Program-made: the position numbers and the translations under genes
NCBI GenBank assembly: GCA_016748015.1
Contig: JAAOMT010000302.1
Span: forward strand, 337,725-401,724
Direction of reading: 5' to 3'
Source: Geosiphon pyriformis
Lineage: Eukaryota > Glomeromycota > Glomeromycetes > Archaeosporales > Geosiphonaceae
DNA: 64,000 bases
The notes under the pieces: generated by a model
What the model saw: only the letters and a program-made list of their open reading frames with translations
Database searches by the model: none
What the model was told of the DNA's origin: nothing
Part shown: positions 21,150 through 32,074 of the stretch, in pieces
How the letters are laid out: every line of letters starts with the position of its first letter
Numbering within the stretch: position 1 is the stretch's first letter

Positions 21150-23120
21150 CCAAAAGTGGCAAAATCAAAAATCATAGGAACCAACTATTTAGGATTTACC
21201 AAATTCTTGTTTTAACAGTACAGCCAACAGTTAGGATTAAACAATAACTATTTTTTAGCAGAATCAGCCTTCAACTTTTACATTAATGATAAAATCACAG
21301 ACTGCTTAGAAGAAACAGTTAACATTGAATCTGCAAAAAAAAATTTTTATACAAAATTGTTTCAACATACCAGCTTACCAAGAAACTACAGTTCACACCA
21401 ATTATCAGAAAAATCAATCAAACTATTAAAAGATACACTCAACAACAATTCCCTATTACTTATGCAAATAAAGACAAGAGAAGATTGTAAACACCAGCAA
21501 TAACACCAAAACAAATACAACTACCCACTTGAAAGAAAACCAGATTTGAATCACCAACCAATTCATCATATTATTATATACCAAGAAATACTATCAATAT
21601 CTTTTCAGTAAATGTGTCCACATCAAATACAACATCAACCTTTGAACAATTTTTATTCCAAAGTAAACAAAGAAAAGCAGAGTTATTAAGACCATATAGC
21701 GAATATTTTAAAGGATTTAAATTGTGATCACCAACACCATTAGGATTTCAATTACTACCACCTCTACCAGATTTCGGAAATGTGAGTCTTTGGGAATTAA
21801 TAGAATCAGAAGAAGAAGAAGACAATAATTAGGAATTCAACTATCAAAACCTGATTTTGGAAAATCCAGAAGTGGAAACTCTGAACATTCAAACCCAGCA
21901 AACTCAAAACAATCCAAACCCCAAAACAATTAATTAGCAAAACTTACCTCCAGTAATTGTTATTGATCAGCCACTAATTGAACTAATTATTGAACCAATT
22001 TAACAGCAGCCACTTCAGCAACCTATTTAATAACAACTTCAACCACCACCCTCACAACAACAACAACCAATAGTCTATGCTTCAATTGCCAAGATAAAAA
22101 AATTTATTAGTGAAGAGGACGACACCCAAGTATGGCTTAATAATGTAGAAAAAGCCATCACAGCCAATGAATGGAATGATGACAGAGCTTTTTAAGCAAT
22201 TCTTTGTTTCTTATAAGATACCGCTAACTCATGGTATCAAAGCTTAGCTGCCAAATCTCAAACATTCTAGGAATTTAAAATTGCATTCTTGGGATATTTT
22301 AGCAATAATAACAGTATAAATTACCTAGTCAACATCTTCATCATAATTAAACAGAGAAAAACTGAAGCAATTACTACTTATCTGGGATGCTTCTATAGGA
22401 ACTTATGCCAAATTCAAGCAATCCAAGCTGACTATTTTACAGTGCCACAGATCTTGAACCAGTTTATTTGTGGTCTGCACAGTAGCCTTCTTCAATATAT
22501 ACAACCATTACATTCAGCAACACTCCAAAATGCAATCACATAAGCCAGAGATTTTGAGTCAGCTGAATTAGAAGCTAACCATGTCCAAGCTGTAAACCTA
22601 GTCATGAATGGATTATCTGACTTGGATTCCAAATTGAAACAACTTAGTAATTCAATTAATCAGAAATTAGAAAGATACTTAGCTGACAATTGCACAATCT
22701 ATTAGCCATCCCAATGATGTAATAATTCTAGAAATATGAATTGCTCCCAAAATTCATTACATCTGTCACTATTATCCAATCAGCCATGACAGCAACATAT
22801 TTGCCACAATTGTGATAAACAAAGCCATTTGAGAATTGACTGCTGCTTTTATAATAATAATTCATAATTGGGAAATCAATATCAAAACTCTGATCACAGG
22901 TTTCAAACTCCGAATCAGAATACAAATCAAGATCCATACTCATCTCATTACACCCAAATGATACAACAGCCAATTTATTAACCACCCATATATTAAGCTC
23001 CAATTTATCAGCCAACAACACCTATTATTTATTAACTGTAGTCCCAACCTATCTATTAGCCACAGTCTCAAATAATATATCAACCCCAACCAATTTTAAC
23101 ATCACCAGTAAACTCAGTTC
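21150..23120 (+). pseudogene. Gypsy 1 gag (capsid and CCHC knuckle)
   Basis: N-terminal region with many stops. A Pro/Gln-rich linker at about 21,900-22,080 precedes a retrotransposon-gag capsid domain at about 22,080-22,560. An intact CCHC zinc knuckle follows at 22,802-22,843 (CHNCDKQSHLRIDC), then a Gln/Pro/Tyr-rich tail. The longest open piece, 22,289-22,543, lies in the capsid. Stops such as TAG within Gln-rich runs fit CAG-to-TAG. The start codon is not certain. Confidence 0.7.
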
Positions 23121-23419
23121 AGATGACATCAGGAAATTCCAGATTAAAAGTTACTCAAAACTGGAGATCATTAATAGTTGTCTACCAACTGATTCCCAGT
23201 TCTTCAACTCAACCATTAGAATTATGCCAGCAAAGTTTGGGAAATAAGTACACACAAAACCTGAGTTCTCAGAACTATTTAAGTCTTTTAGTAACTCCAG
23301 AAGATGCCTCATCCAGCAAAATAAAACCCAATCAAAGTAAACCATTTACCAGCAACATTCTACCAGCCACCATAACCAATGACAAATTGCTAGCAGCAAT
23401 TTTCTCATTTGAAGTCAAA

Positions 23420-23820
23420 GAACCATCACAAACACCATTGTTCAGTAGAGCTGCGCTCGAGAAAAAACTCATTACTGCTATGTATACTGATGTCAAAGTT
23501 GATGGCCACTCCATCAAACTGATTTTAAACAGTGGATTAGCTGACAGTATCATCACAAGACAACTTATAGATCAATTAGGTCACCAAGTTGATCAAGCTG
23601 CCAGTGCATGAATTATTACTGCTAATGGAGCAACCAAAACTCCGATCGGCAAGATTGATGACTTCTCTATAGAAGTTAATGGCATCATTGTGCCAATCAA
23701 GGTATTAATCATGGAAGCCACCCAATATCAAGCACTTGTTGGTAATAATTGGCTGTTTAAAACCAACACAATGCTTGATTGGAACACACAGGAACTTCAG
23801 CTTAGCCAAAACAGTTGACA
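23420..23820 (+). pseudogene. Gypsy 1 aspartic protease
   Basis: Retropepsin-type fold: the D-S/T-G motif reads LNSGLADSIIT near 23,525-23,560, so the catalytic Asp is Asn through G-to-A. Downstream ITANGATKTPIG and the hydrophobic WLFKTNTMLDW block match the second half of such proteases. An in-frame TGA at about 23,609 breaks it. The catalytic Asp change alone would inactivate it. Confidence 0.7.
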
Positions 23821-24179
23821 CACATGCATACCAACCACATGTGGCTATTTTAAGACTACCAACACACCAGCACCATTCATCGAGTTTAAGAGAGAAGAGA
23901 AGAAACCTATTTGGAAAGCATATCAAGTCTTGTGAGCCAACAATAATCACAACAAATTACCACCAATACCCTCCTGAGATGATAACAAAAAGGAAAAACA
24001 GAAAGAAGAACATATTTGGAATACCAACCAAGCCTGGGAAACTAATAATGACCCAGACAAAGCATCAACTTGGAAGTAGAAAGAGAATAATAAGAGAAAA
24101 GAAAAAGAGAAGAAAGAAGAGCCAGCACTAACCACTACCACTTATGGTTTATATGCTTATACTTTACTACAACTGTTTA

Positions 24180-24530
24180 ACTATTGCCGATCGAAATTAA
24201 TATGTGTTAATTGTGACAAGAAATTGTTGTCAATGGGTGCATGTTGTGGCAACAAAATTCTATTGTCATCCATACATCATAGAACGGTTTAAAAGACCCA
24301 AAAGATAAGAAAAATGGAACAACAAACTCTGCTTAGCATGTGAAACTACTTTGCCCAATAAAAGAATGTAAAATAACATTCCTGAACATGGAGGAACATA
24401 TGACAAGACATGCCAGTATACCATCCTGATAAATAACTGGGTATGTAAAAAAACTCTAATCAATAATGCCTGGAAAAGAACATTGCAATGGTTGAAAGGA
24501 TATTCTCACAACAAACATGAGATCTGGAGA
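24180..24530 (+). pseudogene. Cys/His-rich module between protease and dUTPase
   Basis: Reading + from 24,198: CVNC, then a CC pair, then YCH, CLAC, and EHGGT...TC, spaced like a treble or cross-brace zinc-binding domain. The counterpart in Gypsy 2 (about 54,315-54,570) keeps most positions, with one Cys read as Tyr. I do not recognise a named family. Two TAA or TAG codons interrupt it. Nucleic-acid or protein binding is only a guess. Confidence 0.45.
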
Positions 24531-24923
24531 ATGGTAAGTACAAAAGCAGAAGGCACCACTACTAGCAAGTTATTAGAAATTAAAAATAATCTACTTTCAC
24601 TGCCTGAACCAAAATACATCTCCACTGTTGACATCTTTGGCAACATTGAGAATAATCCAGAAGAATTCCATGAACATTACCAGTGATTAACACCCACTAA
24701 AGAAAAACAGAAGCAGCATTTAGAACAGTTAAATACTGATTTAAACTTCGATAACAACAACAAAAATAACAGTTTCAGTTCTGTCCAAAATAGCAACAAA
24801 GATTATGATGATTCAAACTCCAATCTAAACTCCGAACAATATATTGCACTTCCTAACCTCTCTAAGGAGCAGAAACTAAAATGATTTAGTAACAATAATG
24901 AAGACATCATGCCAGAATGTGTG

Positions 24924-25372
24924 TATAATACTGATGCAGAGTTTGATCTAAGATATTCAGGAAAAAACACCATCAAATTAGAACCACATTTACACATATG
25001 CATTGATCTCAAAATAGCATTGGAAATCTCAGCAACAACAATGGTTCAACTAGCATTTAAGAGTAGCTTAACAAAAAAAAAATCAACATCAAAAAAGGGA
25101 TAATTGACACAGGATATGTAGAAAATATTATTGCTATGCTACAAAATGACTCTGAGAAGGCCTATATTATAGAGCCAAATAAAAAGATAGCACAGGCAAT
25201 ATTTCTACCTCTGGTAAAAATAGCTCAGTTAGTGTCAATAGGAAACAGGGAAAAATTAGGGATCACAGTTAGAGAAATACAGGATTTTGGATCTACAGGT
25301 AGAATAGATATACCAATTAATATGGCAGAGGAAGAAATTGTTGACAAGAGAGAAATTATTTCCATCTGTTAA
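24924..25372 (+). pseudogene. Gypsy 1 dUTPase domain in pol
   Basis: Trimeric dUTPase signature motifs in order: motif 1 AEFDLRYSG (about 24,936), motif 2 as FKSSLTKK (about 25,048; SRSSLAKK in Gypsy 2), motif 3 GIIDTGYVENI (about 25,100), motif 4 KIAQAIFLPL (about 25,186), motif 5 FGSTGR (about 25,285-25,302). The family hydrolyses dUTP to dUMP and so limits uracil in DNA. A frame break at the A-run near 25,080 separates motifs 2 and 3. It lies between the Cys-rich module and RT; a remnant of motif 1 also survives in the non-autonomous element. Confidence 0.82.
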
Positions 25373-25402
25373 TCAATTTTTATTCGACTATATGACTAAT
25401 AC

Positions 25403-26640
25403 ATGGTAGTCATAGAGAAAAAAGTAAAAGATCAAGTTCAGATTTTTGAGGCAAAAACAACATTTAGTGAATCAGAAGAAATTAGATTAGTCAATCTATA
25501 CATACCAGCCAAAAACTACAGTCACATCAAACTTCCCATTTACAATAACACAGGAAATGTCATTAAGATACCAGAAGGAACCATCATTGGATACTTAACC
25601 ACTGAAATTGAAAACCAACTGTCAGACACTATTTCAGACTTTCCACAACTTTGTAGATATGTGAATATTACATCATAAACAATATATAGACAAAATGAAT
25701 ATTATTTGTTTCAACCAGAAAAATTGAAACAAATGAACATGAGAAACTTGAATTCACTACAACATATGCAGCTCAAGATATTACTCAACAATTTCAATGA
25801 CATCTTTGCTAGCAAAAATGAATTTGGCAGAACTGATATCATCCAACATCAAATCAAAACTGGTGATACAATGCCAATTAAACAGAGAGCATACAGAGTA
25901 CTACCAGCCAGCCACAAGATTATTTATCAAGAAATCAATTGGATGCTTAACAATGGGCTAATTCAGCCATCAATGAGCCCATGGTCATCACCAGTGGTAT
26001 TAGTCCATAAGAAAAATAGAAAAATATGCTTTTGTGTGAATTACTGGAAATTGAATAGAGTGACCAAAAGTGATAGCTATCCAACTCCAAAGATACAAAA
26101 ACTCTTCAATGTTTTTGGAGGAAAAAAATGGTTCTCAACTTTAGACTTAGACAGTGGTTATTGGCAAGTAGCCATGAAACCAGAAAACAAAAAGAAAATG
26201 GCTTTCACAACTTGGAAAAGAAATTTTGAATTTGAAGTGATGTTATTTGGCTTGATGAATGCTCTTGCCACATTTCAATGGTTTATGGAAATTGTCTATA
26301 CAGAATTACTGTGGAAATCAGTAGTCATATACTTGAATGACACTAATGTGTTCTCAAAAACATTTGATGATTATCTGCATCATCTTCAACAAGTATTTAA
26401 AAAACTCAGATGAGTAGAATTGAAATTAAATGCAAACAAATACTTTTTTGGCAAAATAGAACTCAAGTTTTTGGAACATGTTGTGAGCAAAGATGGTATC
26501 AAAACGGATCTGGATAAGATTGAGATTGTTAAAAACTTTCTAGTACCAAATAATCTTACAGAATTAAAAGCATTCTTGGAATTTGCTAGATACTATTGCT
26601 GCTTTATCAAAAACTTTTCCAAAATAGCTTAACCACTACA
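25403..26640 (+). pseudogene. Gypsy 1 reverse transcriptase
   Basis: 25,403-25,678 is a linker conserved in Gypsy 2. RT proper runs from about 25,706: IQPSMSPWSSPVVLV, then ICFCVNYWKLN, then WFSTLDLDSGYWQV with the first catalytic Asp present. The palm motif reads YLND instead of YLDD near 26,330, one Asp lost by G-to-A. The connection segment continues at 26,420-26,632 after a TGA. It would be inactive as it stands. Confidence 0.85.
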
Positions 26641-26659
26641 CCAACTCCAAACAAAAACA

Positions 26660-27132
26660 CTAAATATGAATGGATAGAAACTTAACAAGAAGCTTTTGAT
26701 ACATTAAGAAGAAAGCTCATTCAAGCCCCAGTACTAATCTACTCAAATTATAGCAAGCTATTCATAATCACAACCAATGTATCTGGTCAAGCATTGGGAG
26801 CAATATTATCTCAGAAAAGATCAAATAGACAAGAACATCCAGTAGCTTACACCAGTAAAAACTTAAGTCCAGCCAAAAAAAACTATGGAACTCCAGCATT
26901 GGAACACTTAGCAATCTATTGGGCTGTCATCAAATGAAAAGAATACTTGAGTCAAAAGTTTGATGTGTATACTGATTATAAAGAACTGACTTCAATCCAG
27001 AAACAAAAATTTGGAGATGATTGCCATGTTAGATGGAAAATAGAACTTTCACCATTTAATTATACAGTACATTATAAAAAAGAAAAAAAAAATGAAAATG
27101 CCAATGAATTGTCGCAAATAAGACAAATCTAA
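26660..27132 (+). pseudogene. Gypsy 1 RNase H
   Basis: Typical Ty3/Gypsy RNase H after RT: IITTNVSGQALGAIL (first Asp read as Asn), then ALEHLAIYWAV (Glu kept), then FDVYTDYKEL (Asp kept). Interrupted by TAA and TGA codons. Followed directly by the integrase zinc domain. Confidence 0.75.
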
Positions 27133-27329
27133 AAACATTTCAATCCAAAAATATAACAAAAGATGAATACAACTTTAACATTATATAAATACCAAATTGT
27201 TCAAGAAAAAATTATCTTAAAAGGAACAAAGAAACATAAAACAACAATCAAAATATTTTATTAACCATCAAAATATACTTTACTGGAAGAACAAAAAAAA
27301 TCTAAATCAACCAACCAAAGTAATCACAG

Positions 27330-28525
27330 AACCAGAAAAAGAGACAATAATATTCAATATGTATGCAGATCCAACAGCAGAACATTTTCATAAAAAAGCA
27401 ATCATAAAAAGAACCAGAAAAAAATACTATTGGTTATTAATATATCCAGACATCATCCAATATGTTCAAAATTGTGATGCTTGTTAAAGAAAAAAAGAAA
27501 CAAAACTCAGTGAACCATTGAAACCAATCAAAGTAGAACAACCATTTGATTGTATTGGAATTGACTTAGTCAGACCATTAACAATCACCAGCAGAGACAA
27601 CAGATATATTGCAGTAGCCATGAATTATTTCACAAAATGGCCAGAAGCAAAAGCCATTCAAAGAGCAAATGCAAAATCCATTGCCAAATTTGTTCATTAA
27701 GATTTGATCTGTCAACACAGATGTCCAAAAGAACTACTATTAGATCAAAGAACTCACTTTGTAAATAGAACATTGGCAGAATTAAGTCAAAGATTTGGGA
27801 TAAAAAGACCATTATCATTACCATACCATCCACAAACAAATGGGTTAGTAGAAAGATTTAATAGAACATTGTGTGAAACAATTGCCAAAATCAGCCAAAA
27901 AAACCAGAACAAATGGGATTTGATTATATCATCAATATTATTTGCTTATCGGACAATGAAGCAAGATACTATATAAGCAATACCATTCAAATTAGTATAC
28001 AGTAGAACAGCAACATTACCAGTTGAGATAGAAGTCAAGACATATCCAACAGAACTAATAACAGAAGAAAATTTTCAAAAAACATTGTTGAAAAGAACAT
28101 ATGACTTAATGAAAACACTAAAAAACACATGGTGAAGAGCAGCTAATAATATCCAAAAGTTACAAAAAAAACAAAAAAAAAGACATGATAACCAACTACC
28201 AGAAAAACCAGTTGAATTCAAGATTAGAAACAAAGTATTTCTATATTATACTAAAGTGAAAAAACAATGAAGTGAAAAATTTGACCCCAAATGGGATGGA
28301 CTATTTTACATAGAAAAATTTTTTGGAAATGGAGCTTATAAATTAAGATTGAACAACAAAATCTTAACCAAAGCAGCACATAGTGATTAACTGAAACAAT
28401 ATCACCATATAGTATTATCATCTATCAGTAATATTCCACAATTAAGAGTACAAAAAATACTAGTCAAACCAGATGAAATTCTACAAGATCTAGAACCAAT
28501 TATAATCATTGAATCAAACACATAA
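27330..28525 (+). pseudogene. Gypsy 1 integrase
   Basis: H2C2 zinc domain: AEHFHKKA and CDAC near 27,375-27,486. Catalytic core: GIDLVRPL (Asp), LLLDQRTHFVN (Asp), GLVERFN (Glu), all three DDE residues present, at about 27,558-27,860. The C-terminal part continues to about 28,525. Stops at about 27,485 (TAA), 27,699 and others break it. Confidence 0.82.
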
Positions 28526-28583
28526 AATTAAACAACCAAGAAGTATATAAAGACATAGTATATGCAACAAAAGACAGCAGAAA

Positions 28584-29197
28584 ATGAAGATTACTGACAG
28601 TATTCACTTACTAGCACAACAACTTTTTCAACTGATCCAACAACAGAAAATGGAAATTACAATCAACCAACAAACTATCAGATACACAAATACCAGAAAA
28701 AGACCATAAGAGAAAATATGGAGAAAAACAGAAAACATTGTTGACAAAATAATTACAAAAATAAAATTGGCAATAAAAACACAACCACAAGTCACCCAAT
28801 ATCAAGAGTTGACTATAGAAACTTGGAATTGGTGGATACAACAATTTCCAAAAAAACTTTTGTTACTTTCATTTGGGACAACACTTAAACATTTAGGGCT
28901 TATACACAAATAAAACAAAACAATTATTTGACACAACAATACTATAACAACTGGAACAATTTGATAATACAAGCAAGAGCCATTTATTGGTTACATACTG
29001 GATTTTAAGATCGACCAGAAATTTTACTCAATTCTGAAATGAACTTCATTACCATTAACCAAATAAAAAAAATAACCAATGTTTAATTTGAAGAATTATA
29101 GAACAAGATAGTACAAGTAATTCTTGAAAAAGAAATTCAAGAAATACTCAAAGATAGAGAATTAGAATTAGAAGATTTCAATGGAGCTCAATATTAA
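28584..29197 (+). pseudogene. Post-integrase ORF of Gypsy 1, unknown function
   Basis: ATG 28,584 opens a frame (MKITDSIHLL) that runs to TAA 29,195-29,197, just before the PPT, with one frameshift and several stops. Gypsy 2 has the same ORF at 58,835-59,467 (210 codons in a single frame, stops included, start ATG read as ATA). Both share the core W-N-W-W-x-QQFPK and a C-terminus ending AQY. No transmembrane segment or known domain is visible, so it does not look like an envelope gene. Confidence 0.55.
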
Positions 29198-29211
29198 AAA
29201 AGAAAAAATAA
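29198..29211 (+). other. Polypurine tract of Gypsy 1
   Basis: A-rich purine run (AAAAGAAAAAATAA) directly before the 3' LTR. Equivalent runs precede the LTRs at 59,481 and, reversed, at 30,768. Confidence 0.6.
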
Positions 29212-29961
29212 TATTACTTATAGAATATAGAAAGTATATATTAGCATATAAATTAGCCAATCAGAAGTAACTGTAGTAAATGTGGAATTCCAGGATTCTT
29301 GGTATGAGAAATTGAGGAATTGAGAAATTTCAATTATATATATATAACAGTAGTGTTAGAAGTAAAAAAAACAGACTTCTTTGTTTAGATTTGATCTAAG
29401 CAACCTTCCATTCACAAATATCAATAAAAATAATTTATTAACTATCTTAATTCACTCTCTACTATCAACACTTAATGTTAATAGTAATTGATATTTGACT
29501 ACACTGGAACAATAGTTCTTGATCATGGCTATTGATGGAATACTAATGTGCAAATTGCCTTGGCTTATGTTTCTAATTTTCTTTATTTTCTTTATTTTCT
29601 TTTCTTGCTTTATTTTTTTTGTTATTTGTTAAACTTGATTAAAAAAATTTACATGCAGAGGTACTGACATCAGGATAAAGTGACTGGTAAAAGACCCAGA
29701 AATAAGAGTAAAACACTTGATTAAGGATAGCTTACCAGAAGGATTAATAGCCATTACACTGAAAAAAAAATTGATAAAACTGAGATTTTGGAAAGCTATA
29801 GATAACATTATTACTATAAAATCTCTGTCCATTATACAAAAAACTCAACAAAAACCTTCAGAAAAACACACCTTTAGAAATTATCAACATTAGTATATCA
29901 ATTAAACACCAAGTTATGGATTTGTTATTTGCTTTGAGACCCCAAATAATCATCTGTAACA
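29212..29961 (+). repeat. 3' LTR of Gypsy 1
   Basis: 750 bp, TATTAC...GTAACA, matching the 5' LTR but with a shorter GAATTC array. Followed by TTAC, the second copy of the target duplication. Confidence 0.88.
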
Positions 29962-29965
29962 TTAC

Positions 29966-30767
29966 AATTCCATCGAATTTCTTTTTTAGTGTGATGGCTG
30001 GTAATCTAACAAGGATGCCCTTCTGGTAAGCTATCCTGAAATTATTAATGCTATATTCTTCCTTTGGGGTCTTTTACCAGACTTATCCTTGACATCAATA
30101 ACTTAGTACTTTTACTCTTTTTAATCAATTTGGTCAACAACAAAATAACAAAGCAAAATAAAATAAAGAAGATAAAAGAAAATAAAGAAATAAGCCAAGG
30201 CAATAAATGTTAGTATCCTATCAATAGCTGTGATCAAGAGCTATTGTTCCAGTATAGTTAAGTATCAATTGCTATCAATATGGAGTGTTGATAGTAGAGA
30301 GTAGATTGTAATAGTAAATAATTATTTATTGATATTTTTGAATGGAAGAGTGTTTTAGATCAAATCTAAACTAAGAAGTCTTTAACTAAAGAATTCTAAT
30401 AATTATGACTTATGAGTCTAATTGACTCTGAAAGTCCTACTAACTCTGGAAGTCTTCTTAACTTTAAGCCTAATTAACTAATTTTCTAGCTTCTGATACT
30501 ACTGCTATATATATATAAATTTTATTGTACAAAATTCTTTGAATTTCTCAATTCTCTAGTCAAAAATCCTGAAATTCTTGGAATCCTGCAATTCTTTTAA
30601 GAGGAATTCTGGAATTCTGCAATTCTGCAATTCCTTATACAAGAATCCTAAAATTCCTGAAATCCTGCAATTCCTTTGAAAAAAATTCTGGAATTTTATA
30701 TTTACTATGTCTACTTTTGATTGGCTAATTTATATGCTAATATATTTTCTATATTCTATCAGTAACA
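29966..30767 (-). repeat. LTR of non-autonomous Gypsy, second part
   Basis: Continuation of 20,034-20,240 after the nested Gypsy 1. Ends AGTAACA at 30,767 (reverse complement of the LTR start). Its GAATTC-rich array lies at about 30,530-30,700. Together the two parts make about 1,009 bp. Confidence 0.85.
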
Positions 30768-30867
30768 TTATTTTTTCTTTTAATATTAAGCTCTTGCGAA
30801 ATCTTTTAAATTTCTCTTTTGTATCAATGTTGTTGCTGTAATTTCTATTGCTATTTTTTTTCTAATT

Positions 30868-31362
30868 TTATATGTGACTGGAGTTTTTAACTATAGTAGT
30901 CTGTCCAGAATATCCAAATTTTAATCTTGCATCTGTATTATGTATATGTTCAGACATAATGTTCTTATTATTATTACTGAATTGAGTCACTTCTTGTTCT
31001 ATTGTAAGATCTAGAAGCATGATATATTGTTTGGTGTTTGAAGCAAAGTTTGAATTGTTGTTGGTGGAGTTTAAATTGTTATTGTTATTAGCAGAGTTTG
31101 AATTGTTGTTATCATCAGTGGAGTTTGAATCATTGTTATTATTAGTGGAGTTTGAATTGTTGTTGTTATCAGTGGAGTTTGAATCATTGTTGTCATTAGC
31201 AGAGTTTGAATCATTGCTGTTATTTAGTGGAGTTTGAATTATTACTGTCATCAGCAGAGTTTGAATTGGGATTAAGTTCCAATTCTGATTTTCATTTGTT
31301 CTTGCTAATTGGCTCTTCTTCAAATATATAACATATGAAAATGGATTGTGACTATGTTCCAA
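30868..31362 (-). pseudogene. Asn/Ser-rich pol fragment with start of dUTPase
   Basis: A 164-codon open frame on the reverse strand. Its centre is a nine-residue repeat of Asn/Ser/Asp/Thr (SNSTDNNND type). The end reads NTDARLKFGYSGQ, the motif 1 region of the dUTPase seen in Gypsy 1 at 24,927, and then stops. It corresponds to the acidic/Asn-rich linker before dUTPase in the full elements, expanded by repeat growth. Confidence 0.6.
31048..31262 (-). repeat. 27-bp coding tandem repeat
   Basis: About seven to eight imperfect units beginning GAGTTTGAAT on the + strand, each 27 bp, with one slightly longer unit. Being a multiple of three, it keeps frame and encodes Asn/Ser/Asp-rich nonapeptides on the reverse strand. 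Confidence 0.75.
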
Positions 31363-31552
31363 TATTCTGACTTAGAGCCATCAAGTGAGTTTTGCTGATT
31401 TATTGGAATTTATTGGACTTCAAATGTTTAGGTTTTTGAATAATTCCCAGAATTTGAATTGCTAAAAATTTAATGAGTTTTATCGATGGTAAGTTTCTTT
31501 GTATGATAGCAGAGTTAGAATTATTGGGTTTTAAATGTTTGGCTTTTTGAAC

Positions 31553-31955
31553 AATTAGATCTTAAATAATCAGAGTTTTAATAAGTTTTTAACAAATTTA
31601 TTAAAGGTAAGTTTCAAATATTCAGGGTTTTAATGATCAGGTTTTGAATAATCAGAGTTTTAATTTAATGAGTTTTAACAAGTTTATCAACAGTAATTTT
31701 TGAATGTTTAGGGTTTTTAATAATCAGGTCTTGAATAATTGGAGTTTTAATTTTAATGAGTTTTAACAGATTTATCAAAGATAAGTTTTAAATGTTTGGG
31801 GTTTTAATGATTGGGTTTTGAATAATTGGAGTTTTAATTTAATGAGTTTTAATGAATTTATTAATGGTAATTTTTGAATGTTTGTGGTTTTTAATAATCA
31901 GGTCTTAAATAATCAGAGTTTTAATTTAACAAGTTTTTACAAAGATAATAGTAAA
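31553..31955. repeat. About 87-bp tandem repeat, alternating subtypes
   Basis: Four full and one partial unit, each holding AATAATCAG/AATAATTGG followed by AGTTTTAATTTAATGAGTTTTAA. Every second unit is more alike (GTAATTTTTGAATG versus AAGTTT[C/T]AAAT), so the higher-order period is about 174 bp. Units start near 31,553, 31,639, 31,727, 31,814 and 31,900. Confidence 0.75.
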
Positions 31956-32057
31956 ATAAGGATTTCACAAATCCTAAATGATTTTCTTTTGTTTTCTCTT
32001 GGTCTGCCACTTTCCTGCATGGTTGTTGTTAGTGCTGGTTTTCTGTTGGATTATACC

Positions 32058-32073
32058 TCACAGGGAGCACCAA
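32058..32073 (-). other. Primer binding site of the non-autonomous Gypsy
   Basis: Reverse complement reads TGGTGCTCCCTGTGAG, two bases inside the LTR, one base different from Gypsy 1. Confidence 0.65.
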
Positions 32074-32074
32074 A

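Larger units (their letters stand above)
20241..29961 (+). mobile_element. Ty3/Gypsy LTR retrotransposon 1, structurally complete
   Basis: Forward element with 5' LTR, PBS, gag, PR, Cys/His module, dUTPase, RT, RNase H, IN, a post-integrase ORF, PPT and 3' LTR. RT, RNase H and IN in that order make it Ty3/Gypsy. It sits inside the LTR of an older reverse element, flanked by TTGC (20,237-20,240) and TTAC (29,962-29,965), a 4-bp duplication with one G-to-A change. Coding regions carry many stops of CAA/CAG, CGA and TGG origin, so it is not autonomous now. Confidence 0.9.
30768..32074 (-). mobile_element. Internal region of a non-autonomous Gypsy derivative
   Basis: Only about 1.3 kb between two LTRs of the same family. 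Reading on the reverse strand: PBS (32,058-32,073), a short gag-start-like piece with ATG, an array of about 87-bp repeats (31,553-31,955), a 27-bp coding repeat (31,048-31,262), a dUTPase motif 1 remnant, the internal 3' end and a PPT. RT, RNase H and integrase are absent, so mobilisation would need the full element. Whole element 20,034-33,016, duplication GCAG. Confidence 0.78.

Noticed and set aside
28584-29197. The post-integrase ORF as an envelope gene.
   Set aside because: No signal peptide, transmembrane helix or Cys-rich ectodomain pattern is visible in either copy.
31019-31237. A Leu/Glu-rich repeat protein on the + strand.
   Set aside because: It is the antisense shadow of the 27-bp repeat, whose reverse frame matches the Gypsy pol linker.
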